Of a DNA stretch of 44,622 nucleotides, positions 1 to 8,240 are shown piece after piece. A program made the position numbers and the translations under genes. Under the pieces are notes generated by a model. It did no database searches, had not been told where the DNA came from, and saw nothing but the letters and a program-made list of their open reading frames with translations. Position 1 is the stretch's first letter. Every line of letters starts with the position of its first letter. Source of the stretch: Blastocatellia bacterium (GTDB taxonomy: Bacteria; Acidobacteriota; Blastocatellia; UBA7656; JADIYM01); assembly GCA_021463145.1 (NCBI GenBank), contig JAJTWZ010000036.1:1-44622 (forward strand), given 5' to 3'.

Positions 1-124
1 CTCCGTCGTTGTCCCAGTCTCCAGCCACCGGCTTCCAGTCCGATCCGCCGGCCCCGAAGATGAACGGAGCCACGTCGGCTCCTCCGGTGTTGTTGTTCCA
101 CGGGGATTCCGCGGATTCCGCGGT
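1..124 (-). CDS. Partial FG-GAP/VCBS-like repeat protein, runs off the left edge
   Basis: One minus-strand frame reads WNNNTGGADVAPFIFGAGG and then DWKPVAGDWDNDG before the window ends. The GDWDNDG pattern and the preceding NNNTGGAD/FIFGAG text resemble the calcium-binding blades of secreted FG-GAP/VCBS repeat proteins, which repeat phrases like 'VAGDWDGDG'. Only about 41 residues are visible, with no start codon, signal peptide or further blade. The frame stays open upstream into the transposase debris at 145-645, so the 5' part of the gene was probably displaced by that element or lost. Whether the protein outside the window is intact cannot be judged. Confidence 0.45.
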
Positions 125-144
125 GACAGGCTTTCCTCGCCATA

Positions 145-645
145 TCAGCTGACGCGGGGCGATACTGTCTCTGGCTGCCACCGGGACGGACGGTCTCGGC
201 CAGTCGCTCGTGCTCCGGGTACGACCGGCGCGAGGTCGCCTTGGCGGCGGACCGCTCCGTCGATGATCGCCACCAGAATCGTCGAATCGTCATCAGGCGC
301 CGGACCCGAACGCCCGGCGTAAATGGCGTCGAAGTCCTTCGCCGCGTCGATGACGGCGTCGTTGACAGTCGCCGAACTCACACCGGTGTCCGTTGTCTGC
401 CCGAGTGCGTCGAAAGCCGCCGCGAACCGCCCGCTCGCCACGCCCTTCGTCAGCCGTCGATGCAGCGGACAGGAGTAGAGTCGCGAGCGAAGCGACCGTT
501 CCCCATCCAGCGGCGCGATCCCGAGCCGCCCCCGCCGGCCGAAGGTCTGACGCTCGATTCGGACCGGCCCGAAAATGCTCAGGTACTGGCGCTCTCGAAC
601 TCCGCGATGGGATTTTCCGCGGGGCTCTTGCCCGTCTCGGCGCCA
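145..645 (-). pseudogene. Decayed ISKra4-family transposase fragment
   Basis: The minus frame is open from the stop at 646-648 down to 145. It reads YLSIFGPVRIERQTFGRRG, then GIAPLDGE, then DAAKDFDAIYAGRSGP and DDSTILVAIIDGAVRR. This order matches the ISKra4-type transposase core: the 'vFGpV.veR..Y' strand, the 'PLDaeL' motif, the 'a.DFd.fYa.R' helix and the 'iLVvs.DGKGv' strand with its first acidic residue. Several expected residues are missing: the strand ends IIDGAV rather than DGKGV, and the rest of the catalytic domain is gone. It has no plausible start codon, and the N-terminal region is not recognisable beyond the stop at 646-648. This is a dead remnant. Family assignment is by remembered motif order, not by alignment. 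Confidence 0.68.
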
Positions 646-711
646 TCACGGCCTGCCGCGAATGGAATTGCGGCAGTTCAAAACTGTCTGCTCGAATCGC
701 AGCGACACTCG

Positions 712-1104
712 CTACCGGTGCTGTTTCTCCGGTTCCGGCACGCGTACTTCGTTTGGAACCCGGTGCGCGCACGACTTGGCATTGAGGCACTCGTCCGCAA
801 TTCTCAACCGTTCGACCGGCACGCCGCCCATGACGTGCGACTCGACAATCTGCTCGACGTCATTGGCCGTGACTCCCCCGTACCAAACGGCTTCTGGATA
901 GACGACCACGGTAGGACCGTGTTCGCACTGATCGAGACAGCCAGCGGCATTTGCGCGGATCGCGCCCTTCAATCCGCGCCGGGCGAGCGCCGCCTTGAAC
1001 ATCGACTGAAGCGCGCGCTTGCCCTCCGGATCGCAACACCCGCGCTGGCTGCCTTCAGGTCTCTGGTTCGTGCAAACGAAGATGTGACGTTCGAACAGCG
1101 GCAT
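712..1104 (-). CDS. Thioredoxin-like [2Fe-2S] ferredoxin
   Basis: A 130-residue protein of the thioredoxin-like [2Fe-2S] ferredoxin family, probably a cytoplasmic electron carrier. Conserved landmarks are HIFVCTN (Cys11), RGCC (Cys23/24), AGCLDQC (Cys56 and Cys60) and VVYPEAVWYGGV, followed by PVERL. The spacing fits a Cys11/Cys24/Cys56/Cys60 cluster. The C-terminal tail after residue 105 has two extra cysteines (106, 112) and runs past the usual family end at PVERL. It starts 4 bases after the Nudix stop codon on the same strand, so the two are probably co-transcribed. The AAGGAG inside the end of the Nudix gene may serve as ribosome-binding site. The redox partner is unknown. Confidence 0.88.
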   Translation of the reverse strand: MPLFERHIFVCTNQRPEGSQRGCCDPEGKRALQSMFKAALARRGLKGAIRANAAGCLDQCEHGPTVVVYPEAVWYGGVTANDVEQIVESHVMGGVPVERLRIADECLNAKSCAHRVPNEVRVPEPEKQHR

Positions 1105-1108
1105 ATCG

Positions 1109-1705
1109 TTACCGCACTCCTTCCGGATCGAGAAGCGTCAGAAAACTCGTCAGGATACGCTCCGTCAGTCCCCAGATTATGTGCCCGCCAAAGTCGTAAG
1201 CCGGAAACGAATGCCGTTCGCCGGGCAAGTCGAGGTGGAATGAGGCGGTTGGGCCAGCCGATGCCAGCGACTCAACCGGCGCCCAGAAATGCGCCGCTAC
1301 CTCGTGGTTCGGCCGCACGATCGATTCCATCGGAGCAAGAGCCACGAACGGCGTGATGTCGATGGCCGGCAGCCGCCGGCTCAAGGGACTCAATCGTGGC
1401 AAGCGTCCGAGCAACGCGCCCGCGTCGAGGTCCAATCCGACTTCTTCGCCGGTCTCGCGAAGGGCCGTTGCCGCAAGCGATCCATCGGACTCGTCCCAGC
1501 GCCCACCTGGGAGTGCGATGTGGCCGGACCAGTGGTCTCGCGGATTTTCCGCTCGCTTGATCAGCAGAATCTCAGGACCTGCATCCCCGTCGCGCATCAC
1601 CAGGGCGACGGCCGCCCGCACTCGATTCTTCGAGATGGGCTCGACGGCATCTACGTCGAGCAGTCGCGCACGGAGTAATTCGCCGATTGTTTCCACTGTG
1701 GGCAT
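1109..1705 (-). CDS. Nudix hydrolase, probable CoA pyrophosphatase (NudL-like)
   Basis: A 198-residue Nudix hydrolase that probably cleaves coenzyme A or its derivatives into phosphopantetheine and 3',5'-ADP. The Nudix box lies near residues 66-91 (LPGGRW...ALRETGEEVGL), with the REtgEE metal-binding glutamates intact. The segment just before it (ILLIKRAENPRDHWSGHIAL) resembles the CoA-specific NudL signature. It is the first gene of a two-gene minus-strand unit with the ferredoxin. A TACACT hexamer lies just upstream of the start, so the mRNA leader could be very short, but I see no convincing -35. It is divergent from lptD. Substrate assignment is by family resemblance only. Confidence 0.85.
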   Translation of the reverse strand: MPTVETIGELLRARLLDVDAVEPISKNRVRAAVALVMRDGDAGPEILLIKRAENPRDHWSGHIALPGGRWDESDGSLAATALRETGEEVGLDLDAGALLGRLPRLSPLSRRLPAIDITPFVALAPMESIVRPNHEVAAHFWAPVESLASAGPTASFHLDLPGERHSFPAYDFGGHIIWGLTERILTSFLTLLDPEGVR

Positions 1706-1836
1706 AAGCAGCGAAGTGTATCACGCCGCCAGCAGCCCTTGTTTTGGCTCGGCAGCCAGCGGCCCGTCCCCTGGAGACCGATTCCAGGTACTGATGCGCG
1801 CACAGGGGGCTTCCTGTAGACTGCCGCCACGTCGCC

Positions 1837-4584
1837 ATGTTCGTGACTATGTTCAAGTTCCCGTGCGCGCTTGCGTTCCTCGCGTGTGCGCTCGTTTTGC
1901 CCGCGACCGCCGCTTTGGCACAGGAACAGTCCCGGCCGGCGCCACGCGTGTCGCCGATGGCTCCGGCAATGCCGCCGCAACGACAATCGCCTGCCTTACC
2001 CGGCGTCGCACCCGGCGAGGGCAAGCCCGTCGAGTCAGCCGGCGCCGCACCTGCTCCCCAGTCTGTTTCGAAGCCGGCCGAGACTTCGGCAGAGACGTCG
2101 AGCCCACGCGACCGCGGCGAACAGGATGCCGCCCGCTCGTCCGATGAGGTACGCATCGAAGCCACGAATCAGGAAAAGGTCGGCAACCTGTTCGTCTACA
2201 CCGGATACGTCGACGCGACCTATCAGAACATCCGGCTCCAGGCGGACAGGGTCGAGTTCAACGAGGCCACGAACGACGCCGTTGCCGAAGGCAACGTGAT
2301 CTTCGATCAGGGAGCGACCCAACGCGTAACGGCCCGCCGCGCCGAGTTGAACATCGCCACGAAGCGCGGGACGTTTTACGACGCCACCGGCTTTACCGAC
2401 CGTACCGCAACCGGGGAGTACCTCTTTTACACGGCATCGCGCATCGACAAGGTCGGGCCCGACGAGTACGTCCTTCACGACGCCGATGTCACGGCGTGCG
2501 AAGACTCGATTCCGAAATGGTCTCTCAAGGCGGATCAGGCGAAGCTGAAGATCAACGACCGGGTACGCCTGCGCAACGCCGTGTTCGACGTGAAGGGAAA
2601 GCCTGTGTTTTTCCTCCCGTATGCGTCGATTCCACTCGACCGGCGCGAGCGCCAGTCGGGCTTTCTGCTTCCCCGCTTCGGAAACTCGAGCAACAAGGGC
2701 TTTACATACAGTCAGGCGTACTACCAGACTCTAGGCAGGAGCGCCGATGCCACGTTCCGCGGTGACGTGTTCACGGCTCGCGGACTGGGATTCGGATTCG
2801 AGTTCCGCGCCCGCACGGACGAGCGGTCGGGCATCCGGCTCGGCACTTACATCGTCAAGGACCGCCTCTTCGGCGAAGAGGGGAAAGACCAGGGCGGCAG
2901 CGCTTTTTTTGCGGAAGGCGTGCAGTACCTTCCCCACGGCTGGCTCGCCGTCACCGACGTTCGCGTCACCTCCAACCTCGAGTTCCGGCGGACGTTTTCA
3001 GACACCTTCGAAGAGATCATCAATCCGCAGGAGCGATCGACGGCATATCTGAACAACAACTTCGGCCGTTTCAGCGTGAACCTGCTCGCCGAAAGCGATT
3101 CGACGAACATCCGCGAACAGAACTTCGATCGTCCGGCGCGACGCTCCGATTTCAACATCAACATCCGGCATCTGCCTTCGGTTTCGGTCACCGGCTACGA
3201 GCGGCCGCTATGGAAGGACTGGCCCGTGTACTTCTCGTTCGACGCGGCCGCCGAGGGGCTCCGCCGCACGGAACGCGTCGGCGACACGAAGGTCTTCGAG
3301 ACCCCGAACGTCGTGCAGCGGCTCGACCTGATGCCGCGCTTCACGTTCCCGGTGCCGTACGATCTGGCGGGATGGTCCATCACTCCATCGGTCGGCCTGC
3401 GGACGACGTTTTATTCGAACAGCCTGAATCCAAGCGGAATCCGCTTCACGCCCGAGCTCTTCACCCTGAATCCCAACGACCCGCGGTTGCCGGTGATACA
3501 GAACCGCGGCCGCGCGTCGAAACGGTCGATTCTGTTTTTCGACGTGTCGACTGCGTCGCTCGTGCTAGGAAACAATGTGTCGCGAAACTACGTGGATTTC
3601 TCGGTTGAGGTACGCCCTCCGGTACTCGGAGCCGTTTACCGAAAGGATGACGGGACGCCGCGGTTCAAGCACGTTATCGAGCCGTACGTCGTCTATAGAC
3701 GGATCGCCGGCGTCAGCAACTACGAGCGTATCCCGCTTTTCGACGAACGCGATGCGGTTGCGAACACGAACGAAGTGGAGTACGGAATCACGAACCGTTT
3801 CTTCGTGCGCCGCAGGGAGCGCGGTACTGGCAACCGGGAAGGCGGCGCGTCAGAGGGCCAGTCGCACGAATTGCTCTCGGTGACGGTAAGGCAGAAGTAC
3901 TTCATCGATCCGACGTTCGGCGGCGTGTTCAGTCAGCGGCGGCGCAACCAGTTCTATCCGATCAACACATTCTCCGGCTTCAGCTACGGCGGAATCGAGC
4001 GGCGCTTCTCGCCAATCAACGTAGTCGCCCGTGTGCGGCCGCTGTCGGCTCTGTTCGCGGACCTCCGCTTCGACTATGACGTGCAGCGCAACGGCATCAA
4101 GGATGTCGCGCTGACGGCCGGTGCTCGCGGAAAGCTGTGGTCGATCAACGAAACATACTACTTCGCGCGGCGCTTCCGCGCCTTGCAGGGGCGCGTCGAG
4201 CCAGGCACGTACGCGGGCAACCAGTGGATCACGGCGGTCGACATCGGAAGCCTGACGCGTGGGTTGCACGGCGGAACGCGGCTCAACATCGACTTCACGG
4301 ACCGTAGGGACGAGAGCAACATCGGCAGCCCGGTGTCAGGGCAGCGATTGCTGAATACGCGAAGCTATCTCGGATACGCGTGGGATTGCTGCGGAGTGCA
4401 GCTGAACGTCGCCACTTTCAACCTTCCGTCTGGTGTGCGGCGCGAAACGCAGTTCTACGTCACGTTCACGCTTGCGGGCCTTGGATCCATCGGCAACGAG
4501 AACATCGGACAACCGGCGCAGACCCGGCGGCTGAACCGTGGTGCGGGAAAGCGCCAGCAACTCGATCTACCGGACGATCAGTAG
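1837..4584 (+). CDS. lptD: LPS-assembly protein LptD
   Basis: A 915-residue outer-membrane beta-barrel that inserts lipopolysaccharide into the outer leaflet. A signal peptide covers about residues 1-29 (cleavage after ALAQ; Met5 is an alternative start), followed by a Pro/Ala-rich linker. The periplasmic OstA/LptA-like jellyroll spans about 105-245 (VRIEATNQ, NIRLQADRVEFNEATNDAVAEG, TARRAELNI). The barrel begins near VFFLPYASIPLDRRERQSGFL and ends at the C-terminal third. Cys221 and the adjacent pair Cys851-Cys852 (WDCCG) match the cysteines that form the inter-domain disulfides in LptD proteins; the first E. coli cysteine has no counterpart. No strong ribosome-binding site is seen. It converges with the SurA-like gene. 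LptE is not in this window. Confidence 0.95.
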   Translation: MFVTMFKFPCALAFLACALVLPATAALAQEQSRPAPRVSPMAPAMPPQRQSPALPGVAPGEGKPVESAGAAPAPQSVSKPAETSAETSSPRDRGEQDAARSSDEVRIEATNQEKVGNLFVYTGYVDATYQNIRLQADRVEFNEATNDAVAEGNVIFDQGATQRVTARRAELNIATKRGTFYDATGFTDRTATGEYLFYTASRIDKVGPDEYVLHDADVTACEDSIPKWSLKADQAKLKINDRVRLRNAVFDVKGKPVFFLPYASIPLDRRERQSGFLLPRFGNSSNKGFTYSQAYYQTLGRSADATFRGDVFTARGLGFGFEFRARTDERSGIRLGTYIVKDRLFGEEGKDQGGSAFFAEGVQYLPHGWLAVTDVRVTSNLEFRRTFSDTFEEIINPQERSTAYLNNNFGRFSVNLLAESDSTNIREQNFDRPARRSDFNINIRHLPSVSVTGYERPLWKDWPVYFSFDAAAEGLRRTERVGDTKVFETPNVVQRLDLMPRFTFPVPYDLAGWSITPSVGLRTTFYSNSLNPSGIRFTPELFTLNPNDPRLPVIQNRGRASKRSILFFDVSTASLVLGNNVSRNYVDFSVEVRPPVLGAVYRKDDGTPRFKHVIEPYVVYRRIAGVSNYERIPLFDERDAVANTNEVEYGITNRFFVRRRERGTGNREGGASEGQSHELLSVTVRQKYFIDPTFGGVFSQRRRNQFYPINTFSGFSYGGIERRFSPINVVARVRPLSALFADLRFDYDVQRNGIKDVALTAGARGKLWSINETYYFARRFRALQGRVEPGTYAGNQWITAVDIGSLTRGLHGGTRLNIDFTDRRDESNIGSPVSGQRLLNTRSYLGYAWDCCGVQLNVATFNLPSGVRRETQFYVTFTLAGLGSIGNENIGQPAQTRRLNRGAGKRQQLDLPDDQ

Positions 4585-4661
4585 GGTCCGGGAAGATTGA
4601 AGCCGTCGACAGGAACCGGCCGGCGATCCTGCGCGCCTCGTGACTGCCGGAAGGAATCCCG

Positions 4662-5357
4662 TCAATCACGTCCGCCCTCCCCGTCGCTTCCGAACACGAC
4701 CACCCGCGCACGGTCGCGCGCCTGCTCCAGGTACTCGTCGATCGAACCGTTGATCTTCTCTTCGATCAGCGCCTGCTCGATCTCGCGACGCTTCGCGGCC
4801 AGCGCTTCGTCCACGGCGCCGGGGCTCTGATCGGGCAGGCCGGGCTTCACATCCGACTCGAAGAACCGCACGATCTCCGGCTCGGTCACGACAACGAACG
4901 ACCGGAACCGGAAGTCCACGAACTTCAGAATCTGCCTGCGCTGCCGGAGGATTTCCGTCAATCGCGGCCCGGTAAGTCCCACCACACGCATCCGCCGCTC
5001 GAAGCGTGTCGGATCGTCAGCGCTGTTGAAATCGGCCGCAAGCTCGTCACGCGCCTCGGACAACTCTTCGTCGGTGACCGCAGTTGCCGGCAACTTCGCG
5101 GCCTCCTGCAACAGCAGGCGCTGGTCAACGAGCGTGCGTAGCATCAACCGCTGAATCGCCGGATCCCAGAACTCAGCCGGCGCGACCGAAGGATCTAGCG
5201 CTAGATTCCAGAGCACTTCGCTCTGCAATATGAGCTCGCCGTCGACCTCCGCGACCGTGCCGTCGAACACTCCCTTCTGAGCGGCAACCGGACACGCAAG
5301 TACAGCAAGAAGCGATACGACCAGGCCGATCCGATGGCACACACGAGCGATCGTCAT
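4662..5357 (-). CDS. SurA N-terminal-like periplasmic chaperone without a PPIase domain
   Basis: A 231-residue exported protein. The signal peptide is about residues 1-26 (LVVSLLAVLACPVAAQ). The next part, FDGTVAEVDGELILQSEVL through LVDQRLLLQEA, is the SurA_N pattern ('i.A.VN..vIt.sel', then a conserved helix with lvd..L..qeA). Helical sequence follows to the end with no parvulin motif, so it should bind unfolded outer-membrane proteins but lack prolyl isomerase activity. AGGAGAG lies 4 bases before the ATG. It is the last gene of the minus-strand cluster and begins 9 bases after the tamA-like stop, which fits a role in outer-membrane protein biogenesis. Family level is fairly sure; exact function is inferred. 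Confidence 0.8.
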   Translation of the reverse strand: MTIARVCHRIGLVVSLLAVLACPVAAQKGVFDGTVAEVDGELILQSEVLWNLALDPSVAPAEFWDPAIQRLMLRTLVDQRLLLQEAAKLPATAVTDEELSEARDELAADFNSADDPTRFERRMRVVGLTGPRLTEILRQRRQILKFVDFRFRSFVVVTEPEIVRFFESDVKPGLPDQSPGAVDEALAAKRREIEQALIEEKINGSIDEYLEQARDRARVVVFGSDGEGGRD

Positions 5358-5366
5358 CCGACTCTC

Positions 5367-8240
5367 CTAGAACGCAAGTCCGAAGCTTACGTGAATCGCG
5401 TACGGCTTCACGTTGCTCGGCCCCTTGACCAGATAGCCCGCATCCACGCGGATCGGGCCGACCGGAGTCTCGAAGCGCAGTCCGGCTCCGAGGGTCTGAG
5501 TGATGCGGGAAAAACGGACCTTCTCCCAGTTTCGGAACACGTTGCCGGTGTCCGAGAACACCTGCCCGCCGATCCGGCGCGTGATTGGAAACCGCAGCTC
5601 GTTGTTGACGACGATCAGCACGTTGCCGCCAACCGGCTGATTCGTGACCGGATCGCGAGGCCCGGCCTGTTCGAAGCCGAACCCGCGCAGCGTTCTGGCC
5701 CCGCCAGAGAAGAAACGCTCGCTGATCGGAATGTCTGAGCTTTCCCCGTAAGGCCGCGCCGAGCCCAGTTTTGCTGCGAACGCATAAGTCAGTCGCGGCA
5801 CCTTCGGCAGCTTGTCGTAGCGCTGGTACTCCGCAAAGAACCGGATGAAGCGCGAATTGCCTCCCAGCGCCGCGGACGCAATCTGCGCATCGACCGACAT
5901 GAACTGGCCGTCGTCGGGATCGAAAACGCTGTTGCGCGAATCGCGATAGTACGTGGCCGAGAGCTTGCCGAGCCGCACGGGCCGGTCCTCTCTCTCCAGG
6001 TCGCTCGGATTGAGATCCAGGTCGAAGACACGGACCTGCTCGAAGTTGTAGCGAAAGAAAAATCCTTGCTTGAAATCCAGCGTATCCTTCAGCTTCTTCT
6101 GCACCTGAAGCAGTGTGGAGAAGCGGAGCAGGCTGAACGCATCCTTGATTTCGCGCTCGAATCTCACCGAGCCAAGCAACGGCATCCCAGCGTCGAACGG
6201 ATTCGGATTCGTGTACGAGACCTGCGCGAGCTGCAGCCGCTTGCTCGCGCGCAACCGGACGGCGCCGGTGTTCAGCCGCCCGAAGAGATTAACGTTCGAA
6301 ATCTCGAGGATGCCGCGGGCGCCGTCATCCGAATCGAACCCTCCGCCATAGACGAGCAGCCACGGGTTCGACTCGACGAGGTCTACGTAGACGGTCCTCA
6401 ACTCCGCGAATCCGTCGGGCGCGGTGCCGGTACGTTCCGAGCGGATGAGCACCTCGCGAAACGCACCGCTGTCGTAGAGGTTCTTCTCGGTGAGCCGCAA
6501 CTTGTCGAGCCGCATCACCTCGCCTTCCTTGAACTCGAGATACTTGCGAACGGACGCTTCGCGAGTGCGCACGTTGCCGGCGATTACGACCTGACTGACG
6601 AACGCGCGATTCCCTTCCTCGATTCCGTACACGACCCGAACTCGGTCACCGTCCAGGTCTACGATTCGAGCTACGACTTCTGAACTAATGAAGCCTTCTT
6701 CGGAGTATTTCCGGGTGATCCGGTTTGCGTCGGCCTGCAGCCTTCCCGCGTCGAGAAACTCGCCAGGTGCGAGCCTGGGCGACGCGAGCAATTCGTCGCG
6801 GCTGTAGACCTGATTTCCCTCCAGGCCAATCTCGGCGACCGTGCTGCGCGGACCCTCTTCGACGACGAAAGTGATCACGAGGTCGTCCGAGTCGACTGCA
6901 ACGCCGAGGCGCCGCTCGACTACGGCGACCTTTCTGTAGCCGATCGCGCGCATACGATCCGCGATCAGCTCTCCGTCGCGCTGGATGATATCCCGCGACG
7001 TCACGCCACGAGACAGGATGACGAAACCCGACGTTCTGGACTGAAGATCCTCGGCAAGGTCTTCGTATGTGAGCGCCGTGGTTCCCTCGATCTCGATGTT
7101 CGTGACCTTGTAGCGGCGCCCCCGGTCGACCGTGTAAACGACTCGCCGCAGCCCATTGGCAGATGCCGGTTCGAGCCGATGCGAGATTCGCGCGAAGAAA
7201 TAGCCGTCACGTTGCAGCGCGTCCGCAAGGCGCCGATCGCCTTCGGAGAGCTGGAATTCGTCAAGCCCACCCTCAGTGTAAATCGGAAGCAGCTTCCGGA
7301 GTGCCGACGGTTTGAACTCCGCGCCTTCGACCAGCACCTCGACCTGAGGCCCGGTGTCGATCGCAATCCGCACGGCCACGGTTCCGTCTGCCGGATTGCG
7401 GACATACTCTGGCCTGCCGATGTCGGGCGCAAGGTAGCCCGCTCGAAGGTACGCATCGCGAACGGCGCCAAGATCGGCTTCAAGGTCGCCAATCGTGAAC
7501 GGCTTGCCAGGCGCGAGTCTCAACCCCGCCATGACGTCCGGCGGGGTGGGCCCGGTGTTCGCGATCGTGAACGACGATACCCGAGCCTGCTCGCCCGGAC
7601 GGACGGCATAGATGACCTCGGCGCGTGTGCCAGTGGCGTCGCCAACCGTTCTCCACGTCGCCGTTGCGTCGAAGTAGCCGCGATCGAGATAGTACCGGAC
7701 GATCTCGTCGGCTCCTGTCGCAAGCACTGGCTCGCTGAGCCGATGGCCAACGTCGACGGCCGTCAACCTTCCGCGAAGGTCCTCCGCTGGCAGCGCCTCG
7801 ATGCCCTCGAACCCGATTCTCGAGATCCTTATTAGCGGCGTGATGCGAAACGCCACCGCTACCGTATCCGCCGACGCCCCTTCGGCCGACACGTCGACGT
7901 GCACCTGCGACGCCATTCCGAGCTCTATGAGACGGCGGATCGCATCGTGCACTTCATCGGCCGACAGCGCCATCCCCGGTCGCACGAAGCGTTCCACGAT
8001 CTGGCGGGCGTCGGCGGACTCCGAGGCGGTACCCTTTCCAAACTCGACCTCGACCCGCGCCACCTTCTTGTCGTAGGCGAAAGAGAGATCCGTCGCCGCA
8101 GCGCCGGTCTGTGCCCGAGCCGTCGCGCCGATCAATGCGATGAAGGCCGCGACGGCCGCAATCGACACAACCCGCCACAGCCGGCGTCCGCGCAATGCGT
8201 GAGGCCGCAAAGCGGCGGCCGCCGATCGGGGATCCGCCAT
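5367..8240 (-). CDS. tamA: TamA-type Omp85 outer-membrane protein with about seven POTRA domains
   Basis: A 957-residue Omp85 family protein. A signal segment spans about residues 20-44. POTRA-like units follow, beginning near residues 45, 133, 213, 290, 370, 455 and 540. Each has a 'v..i.i.G' strand, two helices with a GY/GYF turn, and a closing 'v.v.f.v..G' strand. A 16-strand-type barrel takes up the rest, with the GGARTLRGFGFEQ loop (the VRGF-type motif) and a terminal phenylalanine. Its place directly after tamB argues for the TamA role. E. coli TamA has three POTRAs and 577 residues, so this version is much larger. Stop and start overlap with tamB as TGATG, implying translational coupling. 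A second Omp85, the clear BamA, lies at 34202. Confidence 0.85.
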   Translation of the reverse strand: MADPRSAAAALRPHALRGRRLWRVVSIAAVAAFIALIGATARAQTGAAATDLSFAYDKKVARVEVEFGKGTASESADARQIVERFVRPGMALSADEVHDAIRRLIELGMASQVHVDVSAEGASADTVAVAFRITPLIRISRIGFEGIEALPAEDLRGRLTAVDVGHRLSEPVLATGADEIVRYYLDRGYFDATATWRTVGDATGTRAEVIYAVRPGEQARVSSFTIANTGPTPPDVMAGLRLAPGKPFTIGDLEADLGAVRDAYLRAGYLAPDIGRPEYVRNPADGTVAVRIAIDTGPQVEVLVEGAEFKPSALRKLLPIYTEGGLDEFQLSEGDRRLADALQRDGYFFARISHRLEPASANGLRRVVYTVDRGRRYKVTNIEIEGTTALTYEDLAEDLQSRTSGFVILSRGVTSRDIIQRDGELIADRMRAIGYRKVAVVERRLGVAVDSDDLVITFVVEEGPRSTVAEIGLEGNQVYSRDELLASPRLAPGEFLDAGRLQADANRITRKYSEEGFISSEVVARIVDLDGDRVRVVYGIEEGNRAFVSQVVIAGNVRTREASVRKYLEFKEGEVMRLDKLRLTEKNLYDSGAFREVLIRSERTGTAPDGFAELRTVYVDLVESNPWLLVYGGGFDSDDGARGILEISNVNLFGRLNTGAVRLRASKRLQLAQVSYTNPNPFDAGMPLLGSVRFEREIKDAFSLLRFSTLLQVQKKLKDTLDFKQGFFFRYNFEQVRVFDLDLNPSDLEREDRPVRLGKLSATYYRDSRNSVFDPDDGQFMSVDAQIASAALGGNSRFIRFFAEYQRYDKLPKVPRLTYAFAAKLGSARPYGESSDIPISERFFSGGARTLRGFGFEQAGPRDPVTNQPVGGNVLIVVNNELRFPITRRIGGQVFSDTGNVFRNWEKVRFSRITQTLGAGLRFETPVGPIRVDAGYLVKGPSNVKPYAIHVSFGLAF

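Noticed and set aside
241-1356. A 371-codon plus-strand frame over the transposase remnant, ferredoxin and Nudix genes
   Set aside because: It is antisense to two clear families and shows no motif of its own.
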